A model generated the notes under the pieces. The model was not told where the DNA came from and did not search any database. It saw only the letters and a list, made by a program, of their open reading frames with translations. Below are positions 24,997 to 34,218 of a stretch of 64,000 nt of DNA, one piece after another. The DNA lies in assembly GCF_016862635.1 (NCBI RefSeq), contig NZ_BONI01000004.1, forward strand, positions 62,001-126,000, given 5' to 3'. The position numbers and the translations under genes were made by a program. Each line of letters opens with the position of its first letter. Within the stretch, counting starts at the first letter, position 1. The DNA comes from Catellatospora coxensis (lineage in GTDB: Bacteria > Actinomycetota > Actinomycetes > Mycobacteriales > Micromonosporaceae).

Positions 24997-27900
24997 TGCG
25001 GGTCCGCCGGGATCTGCCGCATGATGTCCAAATGCGACTCAAGGCCCGGTCGACCTGGTGGTATGCCGCAGCGGCACTCGTGATCGTCGGAGTGTCCATC
25101 CTGATGTTCCGGCTCGTGATGTTCCTCGTCGGGCAGACGCTCGGCGATGCCGACAGCTGGATGAGCGTTGCGGGCGGCCTGACGGCCATGGTGGGCGTCG
25201 CCGTGGGGGCGATCGGCTGGCTGCTGCGCCGGGGTCGTGAGGCGCACGACGATGAGGCCGGCTCGGCCGGCCGGCTCGCCGGCTGGGAGGCGGCCCGCCA
25301 GACCTACGGGACGGCCATCCGCAGGCGCTACCAGAGCATCGACCTTGAGGTGCTCACGCCGCTGTCGGAGCAGGACGAACACCCGCCGCTGCGGATCGGG
25401 GAGATCTTCGTCGGCCAGCTCGTGAAGACCGACCCGCCGGCGGTGGAGCTGCCCCGCGAGCTGATGCTGCGCCTGGCCCAGGACGACCTGCAGGAACTCC
25501 GCGACCTGCCGCCCGACGTGGACCAGAACCTGCTGGCGGAGGTGCGCAAGGCGTACACCCAGCGCCCGCCCGTCCCGGTGCTGGAACTGCTCGCCGGTGA
25601 GGGCGTCCGGCTGGTCCTGCTGGGGGACCCAGGCGCGGGCAAGTCGACCCTCGCGAGGTATGTCGTCTACACGCTCAGTGGGCAGGTGCAGCCCACGGAT
25701 CCGCTGGCCCCGCTCGTCGGGTGGCTGCCGCTGATCGTCGAGCTGCGGTCGTTCTCGCGAGTGCTGAACGCCGACCCGGTCGACGCGTTCGGCAGGTACT
25801 GGCAGCAGCGCCACGCCGAGGGGACGGGGCTGCCCCCGGACGAGCTGATGGACCACCTGCGCGACGACGGCCGGGCGGTGGTCTTCTTCGACGGGCTCGA
25901 CGAGGTGTTCGAACCCGGGCTCCGCGACCTGGTGGAGCGGCACATCGTCGGCTTCGCCGACGCGCACCCGCGGGCCCGGGTCGTGGTCACTTCCCGGCCC
26001 GTCGGCTACCAGGGCGACGACCTCAGAGCGGCCGGGTTCGCCAAGGCCAAGCTCCAGGATCTCGACCAGCGGCAGATCCGCGACTTCGTGACCCGCTGGT
26101 ATCAGGTGACCTGCCGAGACGAACCGACGCAGGGCGAGCAGTTGTCGGCCCGGCTGCTCAGGGCGATCGGCGACTCGAATGCGGTGGCAGAGATCGCCGG
26201 CAACCCGATGCTGCTGACGATCCTGGCCATCATCGGACGTCGCCGGGCCCTGCCCCGTGACCGCAGCAGCGTGTTCGAGCACGCGGTGACGGTGATGGTG
26301 GAGCACTGGGACCCGAGCAAGTTCCTGAACCGGGAGCTGCCGTCGGCGAACCTTCCCTACCTGGACGCCACCGACAAGCTGGAACTGCTCCGGCTGGTCG
26401 CCAGGCGGATGCAGGACAGCCCGGCGGGGCTGTCGGGCAACTTCATCAGCGGGCACGACCTGACCACGGAGTTCGCCGACTTCCTGCGCGAGCGCGACCC
26501 GGGCCATGTGCCCCTCGACAAAGCCAAGCAGGCGGCCGTGTCGATGATCCAGCAGTTCCGGGACCGGAACTTCATCCTGAGCCGCTTCGGCGGCAACGTG
26601 TACGGCTTCGTGCACCGCTCGTTTCTGGAGTACCTCGCCGCCGCCGACATCGTGGACCGGTTCCACCGCACCCGGGAGCTCACCGAGGACCAGCTCGTCG
26701 AGCGGGTATATGTCCGGCGGTGGAAAGATCCGGCCTGGCAGGAAGTACTGCTGCTGGTCACCGGGATGCTCGGCGAGGCCACGGCTGAACGGTGCATCCT
26801 GGCCCTGCTCGCCCAAGACCCGCACTGGGGCACCGATCTGGATGCCGAACCGAAGCACCTGGTGCTGGCGGTGCGGTGCGTGGCGGAGGTCCGCAAACCG
26901 GGGCGTCTCACCATGGCCGGTCCTGCGATTCTCAAGGGAGTCATACACGCGTTGGAGGTCGCCCGACTGGCTGAATCCCGGTGGGTGTTCGTCAGCGACC
27001 TGGCGTCTGTGCTTTACCGGGCCGTCGTGCCTGTTCTCGCGGGTTTCGGCTCGGCGCTACCCGGCCGGGACGGCTATCTGTCGTGGTACGAGCAGAACAG
27101 GGCCGACCTCGGCTCGGTCGCTGCGGTTGCGGCCGAACTCGCCAACGCCGTCCAGCCGGCGGGCTGTTCGACCGACAACCTTGTCGAACTCGCCACCGGG
27201 CACCTTCCCGCAGACGTCCGGCAAGCGGCGATAGCACAGCTGGCTTACCGCGCGAGAACGGATGACACGCGGACCCTGTTGTGCCAACTCGTGCTTGCCG
27301 AGGGCGAGCCGGTGGTGCGCCGTGCGGCGGTGTCGGCGCTCGGCACCACCTGGCGTGGCGACTCCGGCGTGTCTCGGATGCTCCGCGAGCTCGCCGCAAA
27401 CGACCACGAGGTTGGCGTGCGTGAGGCGGCGGTCCATGCGATGGCGCGGTGCACGCCCGCAGATCCGGCCGGATCGGTGTTGCTGCGCGAACTCGCGCAA
27501 TCCGCTGATCACTCCGAGCTGCGCAAAGCGGCGGTGTCGGCCCTGGGTATCGGCTGGCCTGCGGATGCCGCTGTGTCGCCGCTGCTGCAGGAGCTGGCAT
27601 GGCACGATCCCGACGTGGGCGTCCGGCAGGCGGCCATCCACGCCCTCGGGCAGGGCCGACCGGTGGCCGCCGAAACCATCGCGACCCTGCATGATGCGGC
27701 GCTGAACGACCCGGAGCGGAAGGTGCGCCTAGCCGCGATGTCAGTGGTCTCGTGGACAAATCGGGAGGCAGCGGAGACGTTGGCACTGTTGCGGGACCGG
27801 GCCCTAGCCGACTCTGACCCCTTCATCCGGCAGATGGCGCTGCGTGAAGTGGCGCAACATTGGCGAGCGGTACCGGAAACCTTCGAGTTCGTGGCAGATC

Positions 27901-28508
27901 GTGGTTGTCACGACGTGGATGAACTGGTGCGGGCGGCGGTGGTTTCGTCGCTTCGGCAGCACTGGCATGGTCATGATGCCGCGCTGCGGCTGCTGTATCG
28001 GTGGGCAGCGGAGGACGGGAACACGTTGGTGCGCCGCGCGGCGGTCGAGGCGATCGCAGTGAGCTGGCGAGGCGATGCCAACACGTTGCCCTACATGCGG
28101 GAGATCCTGTCGAGTGACCCGGACCCATGGGTGCGCGCGGCGGCGCTGGAGGCAGTCGCAGCGGACCCGCAAGCCGGGCCGGACACCTTGGCGCTCCTGC
28201 ATCAGATGGTGGCGGATACCAGTGCATTCAATATGTCTGCGCTCCGACGGGCCGCGGTCGACGCGATCGTGGCCCGGTGGAGAGACGACGAAGGCACGTT
28301 ACCGTTACTGCACAGGTTGGCGTCCCAGGACGAGGATTGGTCGCTGCGCCAACTGGCCGCGTCGATCATCGTTGCCGGCTGGCCCGATGAGCCCGGGAGC
28401 CTGCCGCTGGCGCATCTCGCCCGCCAGAGCCCGTTTCAGATCGTGTCCGAGGCGACCAGGCAAAGCGCGCCCAAGCCGCGCACCAGGATCGAGGACTACT
28501 TCGCCTGA
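24996..28508 (+). CDS. Membrane-anchored NACHT-type NTPase with C-terminal HEAT repeats
   Basis: A 1,170-residue STAND ATPase. Two hydrophobic segments (about 22-46 and 56-78) should anchor the N-terminus. After a 120-residue linker comes the NACHT domain: Walker A LLGDPGAGKST near 210-220, Walker B AVVFFDGLDEVFEP near 294-307, then VVVTSRPVGY and GNPMLLTILAII. Residues about 725-1150 are ten or more HEAT repeats with the recurrent RRAAVSALG and VRQAAIHAL patterns. Related bacterial NACHT proteins act in antiphage defence, with the repeats sensing a trigger. The chosen ATG at 24996 overlaps the preceding stop; an internal ATG at 25032 is possible. Confidence 0.88.
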   Translation: MRVRRDLPHDVQMRLKARSTWWYAAAALVIVGVSILMFRLVMFLVGQTLGDADSWMSVAGGLTAMVGVAVGAIGWLLRRGREAHDDEAGSAGRLAGWEAARQTYGTAIRRRYQSIDLEVLTPLSEQDEHPPLRIGEIFVGQLVKTDPPAVELPRELMLRLAQDDLQELRDLPPDVDQNLLAEVRKAYTQRPPVPVLELLAGEGVRLVLLGDPGAGKSTLARYVVYTLSGQVQPTDPLAPLVGWLPLIVELRSFSRVLNADPVDAFGRYWQQRHAEGTGLPPDELMDHLRDDGRAVVFFDGLDEVFEPGLRDLVERHIVGFADAHPRARVVVTSRPVGYQGDDLRAAGFAKAKLQDLDQRQIRDFVTRWYQVTCRDEPTQGEQLSARLLRAIGDSNAVAEIAGNPMLLTILAIIGRRRALPRDRSSVFEHAVTVMVEHWDPSKFLNRELPSANLPYLDATDKLELLRLVARRMQDSPAGLSGNFISGHDLTTEFADFLRERDPGHVPLDKAKQAAVSMIQQFRDRNFILSRFGGNVYGFVHRSFLEYLAAADIVDRFHRTRELTEDQLVERVYVRRWKDPAWQEVLLLVTGMLGEATAERCILALLAQDPHWGTDLDAEPKHLVLAVRCVAEVRKPGRLTMAGPAILKGVIHALEVARLAESRWVFVSDLASVLYRAVVPVLAGFGSALPGRDGYLSWYEQNRADLGSVAAVAAELANAVQPAGCSTDNLVELATGHLPADVRQAAIAQLAYRARTDDTRTLLCQLVLAEGEPVVRRAAVSALGTTWRGDSGVSRMLRELAANDHEVGVREAAVHAMARCTPADPAGSVLLRELAQSADHSELRKAAVSALGIGWPADAAVSPLLQELAWHDPDVGVRQAAIHALGQGRPVAAETIATLHDAALNDPERKVRLAAMSVVSWTNREAAETLALLRDRALADSDPFIRQMALREVAQHWRAVPETFEFVADRGCHDVDELVRAAVVSSLRQHWHGHDAALRLLYRWAAEDGNTLVRRAAVEAIAVSWRGDANTLPYMREILSSDPDPWVRAAALEAVAADPQAGPDTLALLHQMVADTSAFNMSALRRAAVDAIVARWRDDEGTLPLLHRLASQDEDWSLRQLAASIIVAGWPDEPGSLPLAHLARQSPFQIVSEATRQSAPKPRTRIEDYFA

Positions 28509-28546
28509 GTACCGGCCGGGGACGTGGACCATGGTGGGGCGCAATG

Positions 28547-28583
28547 GCAGGATCTCCGCCGACTGGCATGGCGGAGATCCTGC
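28547..28583. terminator. Bidirectional terminator hairpin
   Basis: A perfect 14-bp stem (28547-28560 with 28570-28583, GCAGGATCTCCGCC) around nine bases lies between the end of the NACHT gene and the convergent MFS gene. Confidence 0.75.
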
Positions 28584-28595
28584 GTCACGAGCACG

Positions 28596-30074
28596 TCACA
28601 CCAGCGCGGGCTCCCGGGCGGGCGTGCCTGCTTCCGTCGGCTCGGCGAGGGCCGCCGGCTGGTGGCCGCGTATCCGGCGGGGGAGCAGGAAGGCCAGGCC
28701 GAAGGCGAGCACCGTCAGGCCGATCGTGACCACGGTTACCCGCTGCGAGGCGTGCAGGAACCCGGCCGCCTGCCCGGTGACCCCGGCCGCGGTGAAGAAC
28801 ACCGTGCCCAGCGCGGCGATGCCCAGCGACGACCCGAGCTGCTGGATCGACTCCAGGATGCCCGAGGCGGAACCGACCTCGTGGTCGGCGATGTCGCCCA
28901 TGATCACATCGAACAGCGGCACGAAGATCATGCCCATCCCCAGGCCGTACGCGAACAGCGGCAGCGCGAGGCTCCAGCCGCCGATGCCGGTGCCGTGCGC
29001 CGAGAACATCGCGTAGAGCAGGATCAGGCCGACGGTCATCAGGGCCAGGCCCAGGTGCAGGATGCGGCGGCCGAGTTTCGCCATCGCACCGGCGCTGAAG
29101 CCCGAACCGAGGAATGCGCCGATCGCCCACGCGGCCATGGTCACGCTTGCCCGCACCGGGCTGTACCCGAGGCCGAGCTGCAGGAACAGCCCGACGGCCA
29201 GCGAGAAGCCGACGATCGCGCCGAAGAACACCAGCACGAACAGCGTGCCCGAGGTGTACGAGCGCTTCGCGAACACGCTCAGCTCGACCAGCGGCGTACG
29301 CCCGGAGGCCTTGCGGCGGCGCTGGTAGGCGGTGAACACGCCGAGCACCACGGCCGAGGCGGCCAGCATGACCCAGGTCCACGCGGGCCAGCCGTGCTCG
29401 CGCCCCTGCACCAGCGGGAAGACCAGCAGGAACATGCCCGCGCCGGCGAGCAGCGCGCCGAGGGTGTCCAGCCGCCGGACGCGTGCCGGGCTGATCCCCG
29501 CCGGCAGCGTACGCAGGCCTGCGATCAGCGCGAACAGTCCGAGCGGCAGGTTGATCGCGAACACCATGCGCCAGCCCGTGCCGAACACGTCGGCGTCGAC
29601 GAGCACCCCGGACACCACCGGCCCGAGGATCGTGGACAGGCCGATGGCCGGGCCGAACACCCCGAAGGCCTTGCCGATGTCGGCGGCGCCGAACAGGTCG
29701 CGGATCAGGCCGAAACCCTGCGGGATCATGACGGCGCCGAACAGGCCCTGCACGACCCGGGCGCCGATCAGCGACTCCGGGGACCAGGCGGCCGCGCACA
29801 GCGCCGAGGCGGCCACGAAGCCGACGACGCCGACCAGCAGGACCCGGCGGCGGCCGAACATGTCGCCGAGCCGCCCGCCGACCAGCAGGCCGACGGCCAG
29901 CGCGAGGGTGTATCCGGCGGCGATCCACTGCAGGTCGCCGTAGGTGCCGTGCAGGTCGGCCAGGATCGAGGGGGCGGCCACGTTGACCACGGTCGAGTCG
30001 AGCAGGTTCATGAGGGTCGCGGCGAGGATCGCCATGAGGCCGAGCCAGCGGCGGCCGTTACTGATGTTCTCCAT
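28596..30074 (-). CDS. MFS multidrug efflux transporter (DHA2, 14-segment type)
   Basis: A 492-residue major facilitator. The first segment carries MNLLDSTVVNVAAPSI, the antiporter-type start typical of the DHA2 (QacA/EmrB-like) drug:H+ antiporters, and loop 2-3 has GGRLGDMFGRRRVLLVG. Motif C is seen in GPAIGLSTILGPVVSGVLVD. Fourteen segments are expected from the length. It should export toxic organic compounds. It diverges from a WYL regulator across a 39-bp palindrome, which makes local control of this pump likely. Confidence 0.9.
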   Translation of the reverse strand: MENISNGRRWLGLMAILAATLMNLLDSTVVNVAAPSILADLHGTYGDLQWIAAGYTLALAVGLLVGGRLGDMFGRRRVLLVGVVGFVAASALCAAAWSPESLIGARVVQGLFGAVMIPQGFGLIRDLFGAADIGKAFGVFGPAIGLSTILGPVVSGVLVDADVFGTGWRMVFAINLPLGLFALIAGLRTLPAGISPARVRRLDTLGALLAGAGMFLLVFPLVQGREHGWPAWTWVMLAASAVVLGVFTAYQRRRKASGRTPLVELSVFAKRSYTSGTLFVLVFFGAIVGFSLAVGLFLQLGLGYSPVRASVTMAAWAIGAFLGSGFSAGAMAKLGRRILHLGLALMTVGLILLYAMFSAHGTGIGGWSLALPLFAYGLGMGMIFVPLFDVIMGDIADHEVGSASGILESIQQLGSSLGIAALGTVFFTAAGVTGQAAGFLHASQRVTVVTIGLTVLAFGLAFLLPRRIRGHQPAALAEPTEAGTPAREPALV

Positions 30075-30086
30075 GCCGATGACCCT

Positions 30087-30125
30087 GCCAGGCTATTAGG
30101 AACAGTTCGTTCCTAATAGCCTGGC
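30087..30125. promoter_or_regulatory. 39-bp perfect palindromic operator between divergent MFS and WYL genes
   Basis: Arms 30087-30103 and 30109-30125 (GCCAGGCTATTAGGAAC and its complement) are exact, with a five-base centre. The two start codons lie 12 bases to either side, so one bound regulator could cover both promoters. Confidence 0.75.
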
Positions 30126-30137
30126 ATCATCGAGAAC

Positions 30138-31097
30138 ATGTTGGAGACATCCGCACGCCTGCTGAAACTGCTGTCGCTCCTGCAGACCCCGCGCGAGTGG
30201 AGCGGCACCGAACTCGCCGACCGCCTCGACGTCAGCACCCGGACCGTGCGCAACGACGTGGAGCGGCTGCGCAACCTCGGCTATCCGGTGCATGCGACCC
30301 GGGGTGCGGTCGGCGGCTATCGCCTCGGCGCGGGAGCGAACCTGCCGCCACTGCTGCTCGACGACGAGGAGGCCGTCGCCGTCGCGGTCGGACTGCGTAC
30401 CGCGGCCGCGGGGTCGATCGCGGGCGTGGAGGACACGTCGCTGCGGGCGCTGGCCAAGGTGGAGCAGGTGCTGCCGGTGCGGCTGCGGCGGCGGGTGAAC
30501 GCGCTGCAGACGTACACAGTGGCGGTTCCGGCGCGCCGTCGCGGGCCGGAGGTCGACCCGCAGGTGCTGACCACGCTCGCGGCGGCGTGCCGTGACCACG
30601 AGCGCGTCCGGTTCGACTACCGCGCCCACGACGGCACCGCGACGCTGCGCGACGTCGAGCCGTACCGGCTGGTCAACTGGGGTCGCAAGTGGTACCTCGT
30701 CGCCTACGACGCCCAGCGCGGCGACTGGCGCACGTTCCGCGTCGACCGGATCGAGCCGCGTACCCCCGGCGGTCCGCGGTTCGCGCCGCGGCCGCTGCCC
30801 GCCGAGGACCTCGCCGCGTACGTGTCGCGGGGCGTGTCCACCGCGACCTGGCACTACCGGGCCAGGATCGTCGTGCACGCGCCCGCGGAGGTGATCGCGC
30901 AGCGGCTGCCCGCCACGGCCGGCTCGGTCGAGGTGATCGACGAGCAGACCTGCGCGGTGACGACCGGCGCGGACACCGCCGAGTCGATGGCGATGTGGGT
31001 CGGCCTGCTCGACGCGGACTTCACGGTCCAGGACGCCCCTGAGCTGTCGGCGGCGCTGCGCCGGCTGGCCGAACGCTACCGCCGGGCAGCCGGCTGA
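30138..31097 (+). CDS. DeoR/YafY-type regulator with WYL domain
   Basis: A 319-residue regulator. The N-terminus has an HTH of the DeoR type (LLSLLQTPREWSGTELADRLDVSTRTVRNDVERLRNLGYPV, then GGYRLGAG). From about 150 a WYL domain follows (VRFDYRAHDG ... VEPYRLVNWGRKWYLVAYD), ending with the WCX-like C-terminal extension (WHYRARIVVHAPAEVIAQRLP). WYL domains bind nucleic acids or small ligands. The palindrome just upstream and the divergent MFS pump suggest it controls drug efflux and itself. Confidence 0.88.
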   Translation: MLETSARLLKLLSLLQTPREWSGTELADRLDVSTRTVRNDVERLRNLGYPVHATRGAVGGYRLGAGANLPPLLLDDEEAVAVAVGLRTAAAGSIAGVEDTSLRALAKVEQVLPVRLRRRVNALQTYTVAVPARRRGPEVDPQVLTTLAAACRDHERVRFDYRAHDGTATLRDVEPYRLVNWGRKWYLVAYDAQRGDWRTFRVDRIEPRTPGGPRFAPRPLPAEDLAAYVSRGVSTATWHYRARIVVHAPAEVIAQRLPATAGSVEVIDEQTCAVTTGADTAESMAMWVGLLDADFTVQDAPELSAALRRLAERYRRAAG

Positions 31098-31212
31098 CGC
31101 ACTAACACATAGTAAGTGACTAACCTGGGGTTTGCTCGCGACGGGCGTCGGCGGCCAGGCTGGGGGAGCGCCGTGATCACTGCGGCGTCACCCCTGGCGA
31201 TTGAGACGTGCG

Positions 31213-31722
31213 ATGACGAGACAACGAACGATGGACAATCCCCTGCTGGGCGAGCTGCGGGCGATCCACGACATGGTGCGGCGCGACCTGGCCATGGTGC
31301 GGCGGCTGGCCGACCAGGCCGCGGCCGGTGCGCCGGCCGCCGCGCTCCAGGAGGGCGTGCGCGGGCTGCAGAGCAACGGCGCGCTGTTCCAGCTCAAGGT
31401 CAACTGCCTGAGCTACTGCCAGTTCGTGCACCATCATCACCACCTCGAATCGGCGATGCTGTTCCCCGCGGTACGCAAGGCCGCGCCGCAGCTGCGCCAG
31501 ACCGTCGACCGGCTGGAGTCCGACCACCGGAAGGTCTCCGACCTGCTCGACCAGGTTGAGGGAGCAGCTCGCGCGTTGGGCGGCGGCGACGCGGAGATCC
31601 GCGCGAAGCTGGTGGAAGCGCTGCGCACGCTCTCCGACCACCTGCTCGAACACCTGGCGTTCGAGGAGGACGCGCTGGAGCCCGTGCTCAAGACCTGGAA
31701 GAGGTGGCCTTTCCATGGCTGA
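31213..31722 (+). CDS. Hemerythrin-domain (HHE) protein
   Basis: A 169-residue helical protein. The diiron ligands of an HHE hemerythrin are present as an initial His in AIHDMVRRD, the FVHHHHHLESAMLFPA stretch (four to five His plus Glu), SDHRKVSDLL, and the late DHLLEHLAFEEDAL. Such proteins bind O2, NO or handle oxidative stress. Two starts are possible, ATG 31213 and ATG 31231; neither has a strong ribosome site. Its 3' end overlaps the following LLM gene by eight bases, so the genes are coupled. Tandem ACTAAC motifs at 31102 and 31120 lie in the promoter region. Confidence 0.85.
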   Translation: MTRQRTMDNPLLGELRAIHDMVRRDLAMVRRLADQAAAGAPAAALQEGVRGLQSNGALFQLKVNCLSYCQFVHHHHHLESAMLFPAVRKAAPQLRQTVDRLESDHRKVSDLLDQVEGAARALGGGDAEIRAKLVEALRTLSDHLLEHLAFEEDALEPVLKTWKRWPFHG

Positions 31723-32590
31723 CGGACTGCGGTTCGGGCTCGCGGTCACCCCGTCCGCGGGCGACGTGGCCGGCATGACCGCCCTGGCGCAGGCCGCCGA
31801 CGAGGCGGGGCTGGACCTGATCGCGGTACAGGACCACCCGTACCAGCCGGGGCACCTGGACACCATGGCGGCGCTGGCGCACCTCGGCGCGCGTACCAGC
31901 CGGGTGCGCCTGCTCACCGATGTCGCCGACATGGCGCTGCGGCCGGTGCCGATGCTGGCCAAGGCCGCGGCGTCGCTGGACGTGCTGACCGGCGGCCGGT
32001 TCGAGCTGGGCGTCGGCTCGGGCGGTTTCCCGGACGCGGTCGCGGCGATGGGCGGCAACGCGGTACGCGGCCGCGCGGCCGTCGAGTTCACCGCCGAGGC
32101 CCTGCGGCTGCTGCGGGCGGCGCTCGACGCCGACGGGCCGATCGCGATGGACGGCCGCCACCACAGCGTCGGCGGGTACGAGCCCGGACCCGCCACACCG
32201 CACCGGGTGCCGGTCTGGGTGGGCGCGCAGGGCCCGCGCATGCTCGGCCTCATCGGCGAGCTGGCCGACGGCTGGATCAGCCCGCTGAACGTGTACGTGC
32301 CGCCCGGCGAGGTCCCCGCCAAGCAGAAGCTGATCGACCAGGCGGCGGCGCGGGCCGGCCGGGACCCGGCGCAGGTGCGCCGCCTCTACAACGTGCTCGG
32401 CATGATCGGCGGCTCGCGGCGCGGGAAGGGCCTGTTCGGCGACGCCGAGACGTGGGCGCAGACCCTCGCCGGCTGGGCCGACGGGCTGCGCTTCGACACC
32501 TTCGTCTTCTGGCCGGTGACGTCGGAGCTGGACCAGCTCCGGCGGTTCGCGCAGGAGGTCGTGCCCCGGGTGCGCGAACTCACCGCCTGA
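31715..32590 (+). CDS. LLM-class flavin- or F420-dependent oxidoreductase
   Basis: A 291-residue luciferase-like TIM-barrel enzyme. Motifs include LIAVQDHPYQPGHLDTMAALAHLGARTSRVRLLTDV, then RFELGVGSGGFP, and PVWVGAQGPRMLGLIGELADGWI, the family's coenzyme-binding and barrel blocks. In actinobacteria this subfamily often uses F420 instead of FMN. The hemerythrin-coupled context suggests a redox or oxygen-related oxidation, but the substrate is unknown. The ATG at 31715 begins at the usual position (ADGLRFGLAVTP). Confidence 0.85.
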   Translation: MADGLRFGLAVTPSAGDVAGMTALAQAADEAGLDLIAVQDHPYQPGHLDTMAALAHLGARTSRVRLLTDVADMALRPVPMLAKAAASLDVLTGGRFELGVGSGGFPDAVAAMGGNAVRGRAAVEFTAEALRLLRAALDADGPIAMDGRHHSVGGYEPGPATPHRVPVWVGAQGPRMLGLIGELADGWISPLNVYVPPGEVPAKQKLIDQAAARAGRDPAQVRRLYNVLGMIGGSRRGKGLFGDAETWAQTLAGWADGLRFDTFVFWPVTSELDQLRRFAQEVVPRVRELTA

Positions 32591-32596
32591 CCGGGG

Positions 32597-32634
32597 CGTC
32601 GGCGGCACGGCCCCGCCTGGCCGTGCCGCCGACG
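32597..32634. terminator. Bidirectional terminator hairpin, 16-bp stem
   Basis: CGTCGGCGGCACGGCC at 32597-32612 pairs exactly with 32619-32634 around six bases, between the convergent LLM and metQ genes. Confidence 0.8.
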
Positions 32635-32637
32635 GGC

Positions 32638-33444
32638 TCACGAGGCGGGGATGACCGCACCGTCGTACGTGGACTCGATGAACTTCTTGATCTCCGGCGA
32701 GGCCAGCACCTGCGCCAGCCGCTGGATGCGCGGGTCGTTCTCGTGGCCCTGCTTGACCACCAGCAGGTTCGCGTACGGATTGTCCTTCGCGGCCTCCAGC
32801 GCCAGCGCGTCGCCGGCCGGCTTGAGCCCGGCCTGCAGGGCGAAGTTGCCGTTGATGACCGCGAGGTCGACGTCGTCGAGCGAGCGCGGCAGCTGCGCGG
32901 CCTCCAGCGCGGTGATCTGCAGCTGCTTCGGGTTGGCGGCGATGTCGCGCTCGGTGGCCTTGACGCCCGCGCCGTCCTTCAGCGTGATCAGGCCCTGCCC
33001 GGCCAGCAGCGCGAGCGCCCGCCCGCCGTTGGTGGCGTCGGCGGGGATCGCCACGTCGGCGCCCAGCGGCAGGTCCGCGAGGGACTTCACCTTCTTCGAG
33101 TACGCCCCGAGCGGCTCGATGTGCACCGGCGCGACGGCGACCAGGTGAACGGGGTTGCTGGCGGCGAAGTCGTCCAGGTAGGCCTGGTGCTGGAAGTAGT
33201 TGGCGTCCAGCTCGCCGCTCTCGGTGGCGAGGTTCGGTTGTACGTAGTCGTCGAACTCCTTGACCTGTAGTTTCAGGTCGGGGACGAGTCTGGCGGCTTC
33301 GGCCAGGATCTGGGCGTGCGGGGCGGAGCTGGCGCCGACGACGAGGGTGTCGGCGGGTTTGTCGGCGGCCGGGGTGCCGCAGGCGGCGAGGGCGAGCCCG
33401 GCGAGCAGGGCGAGCGGTGCGGCGACGAGGGCACGACGGTTCAT
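32638..33444 (-). CDS. metQ: Methionine ABC transporter substrate-binding lipoprotein
   Basis: A 268-residue lipoprotein with lipobox LALAAC. The mature part (TLVVGASSAPHAQILAEAA ... EFDDYVQPNLATESGELDANYFQHQAYLDDF) is the NlpA/MetQ family, which binds D- or L-methionine and delivers it to MetNI. ADATNGGRALALL and VINGNFALQAGL are further family blocks. AGGAG lies upstream of the ATG. It is the last gene of the leftward metN-metI-metQ operon, separated from metI by 153 bases that hold a hairpin, so its expression level may be set separately. Confidence 0.93.
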   Translation of the reverse strand: MNRRALVAAPLALLAGLALAACGTPAADKPADTLVVGASSAPHAQILAEAARLVPDLKLQVKEFDDYVQPNLATESGELDANYFQHQAYLDDFAASNPVHLVAVAPVHIEPLGAYSKKVKSLADLPLGADVAIPADATNGGRALALLAGQGLITLKDGAGVKATERDIAANPKQLQITALEAAQLPRSLDDVDLAVINGNFALQAGLKPAGDALALEAAKDNPYANLLVVKQGHENDPRIQRLAQVLASPEIKKFIESTYDGAVIPAS

Positions 33445-33521
33445 GATCGTTCTCCTGTGGGTGTGGTGGGGCGGCCCGTGGTGGACCCCGGCGGGCGTGG
33501 TTGGTGGTTTTCCAGCGACGG

Positions 33522-33570
33522 TGGCCTATCTCGTCGAAAAAACGCGCCTCGGATTCGATGGGATAGGCCA
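33522..33570 (-). repeat. Hairpin in the metI-metQ gap
   Basis: Arms 33522-33538 and 33554-33570 pair over 17 positions with two mismatches (TGGCCTATC at the base). It may be a stabilising or attenuating stem that raises metQ relative to metNI, as binding proteins are often needed in excess. Confidence 0.6.
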
Positions 33571-33597
33571 ACGTCGACGTAAGGCGGGGCGTGGTGG

Positions 33598-34218
33598 TCA
33601 GCGGCGGTCGAGGCGGCGGGCCAGGCGGTCGCCGGTGAGCTGGACCAGCTGGACCAGGGCGACGAGCACGGCGACGGTGGCGAGCATGACGTCGGTCTCG
33701 AAGCGCTGGTAGCCGTAGCGGATGGCGAGGTAGCCGAGCCCGCCGCCGCCGATCACACCGGCCATCGCCGAGTAGCCGACGAGCGCGACCGCGGTCACGG
33801 TCAGGCCGCGGACCAGGGCGGGCAGCGCCTCCGGCAGCAGTACGCGGGCGACGATCTGCGTCCGGGTCGCGCCGAACGCGTGCCCGGCCTCGGTCAGGCC
33901 CGGGTCGACGTCGCGCAGCGCGCCCTCGACGAGCCGGGCGAAGAACGGGATCGCGCCGACGGTCAGCGGCACCACCGCGGCGGCCGTGCCGATCGAGGTG
34001 CCCAGCAGGGCCCGGGTGAGCGGGATGACCGCGATCATCAAGATGATGAACGGCACCGACCGCCCCACGTTCACGATCGCGCCGAGCACCGGCCGGACCG
34101 GCGCCGGACCGTAGCCGAGGAGCACGCCCAGCGGCAGCCCGGCGAGCACGGTGAACAGTGTGGCCAGGCCGACCATGTGCAGGGTCTCGCCGGTGGCCGG
34201 CAGCAACAGGTCGATCAT
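33598..34218 (-). CDS. metI: Methionine ABC transporter permease
   Basis: A 206-residue permease with five hydrophobic segments. It carries the EAA loop that meets the ATPase (LTEAGHAFGATRTQIVARVLLPEALPALVRGL) and VPFIILMIAVIPLTRALLGTSIG near the start, as in MetI. It forms the membrane channel of MetNIQ. Its ATG shares one base with the metN stop (TGATG). The longer frame to 34464 runs inside metN and was rejected. Confidence 0.92.
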   Translation of the reverse strand: MIDLLLPATGETLHMVGLATLFTVLAGLPLGVLLGYGPAPVRPVLGAIVNVGRSVPFIILMIAVIPLTRALLGTSIGTAAAVVPLTVGAIPFFARLVEGALRDVDPGLTEAGHAFGATRTQIVARVLLPEALPALVRGLTVTAVALVGYSAMAGVIGGGGLGYLAIRYGYQRFETDVMLATVAVLVALVQLVQLTGDRLARRLDRR

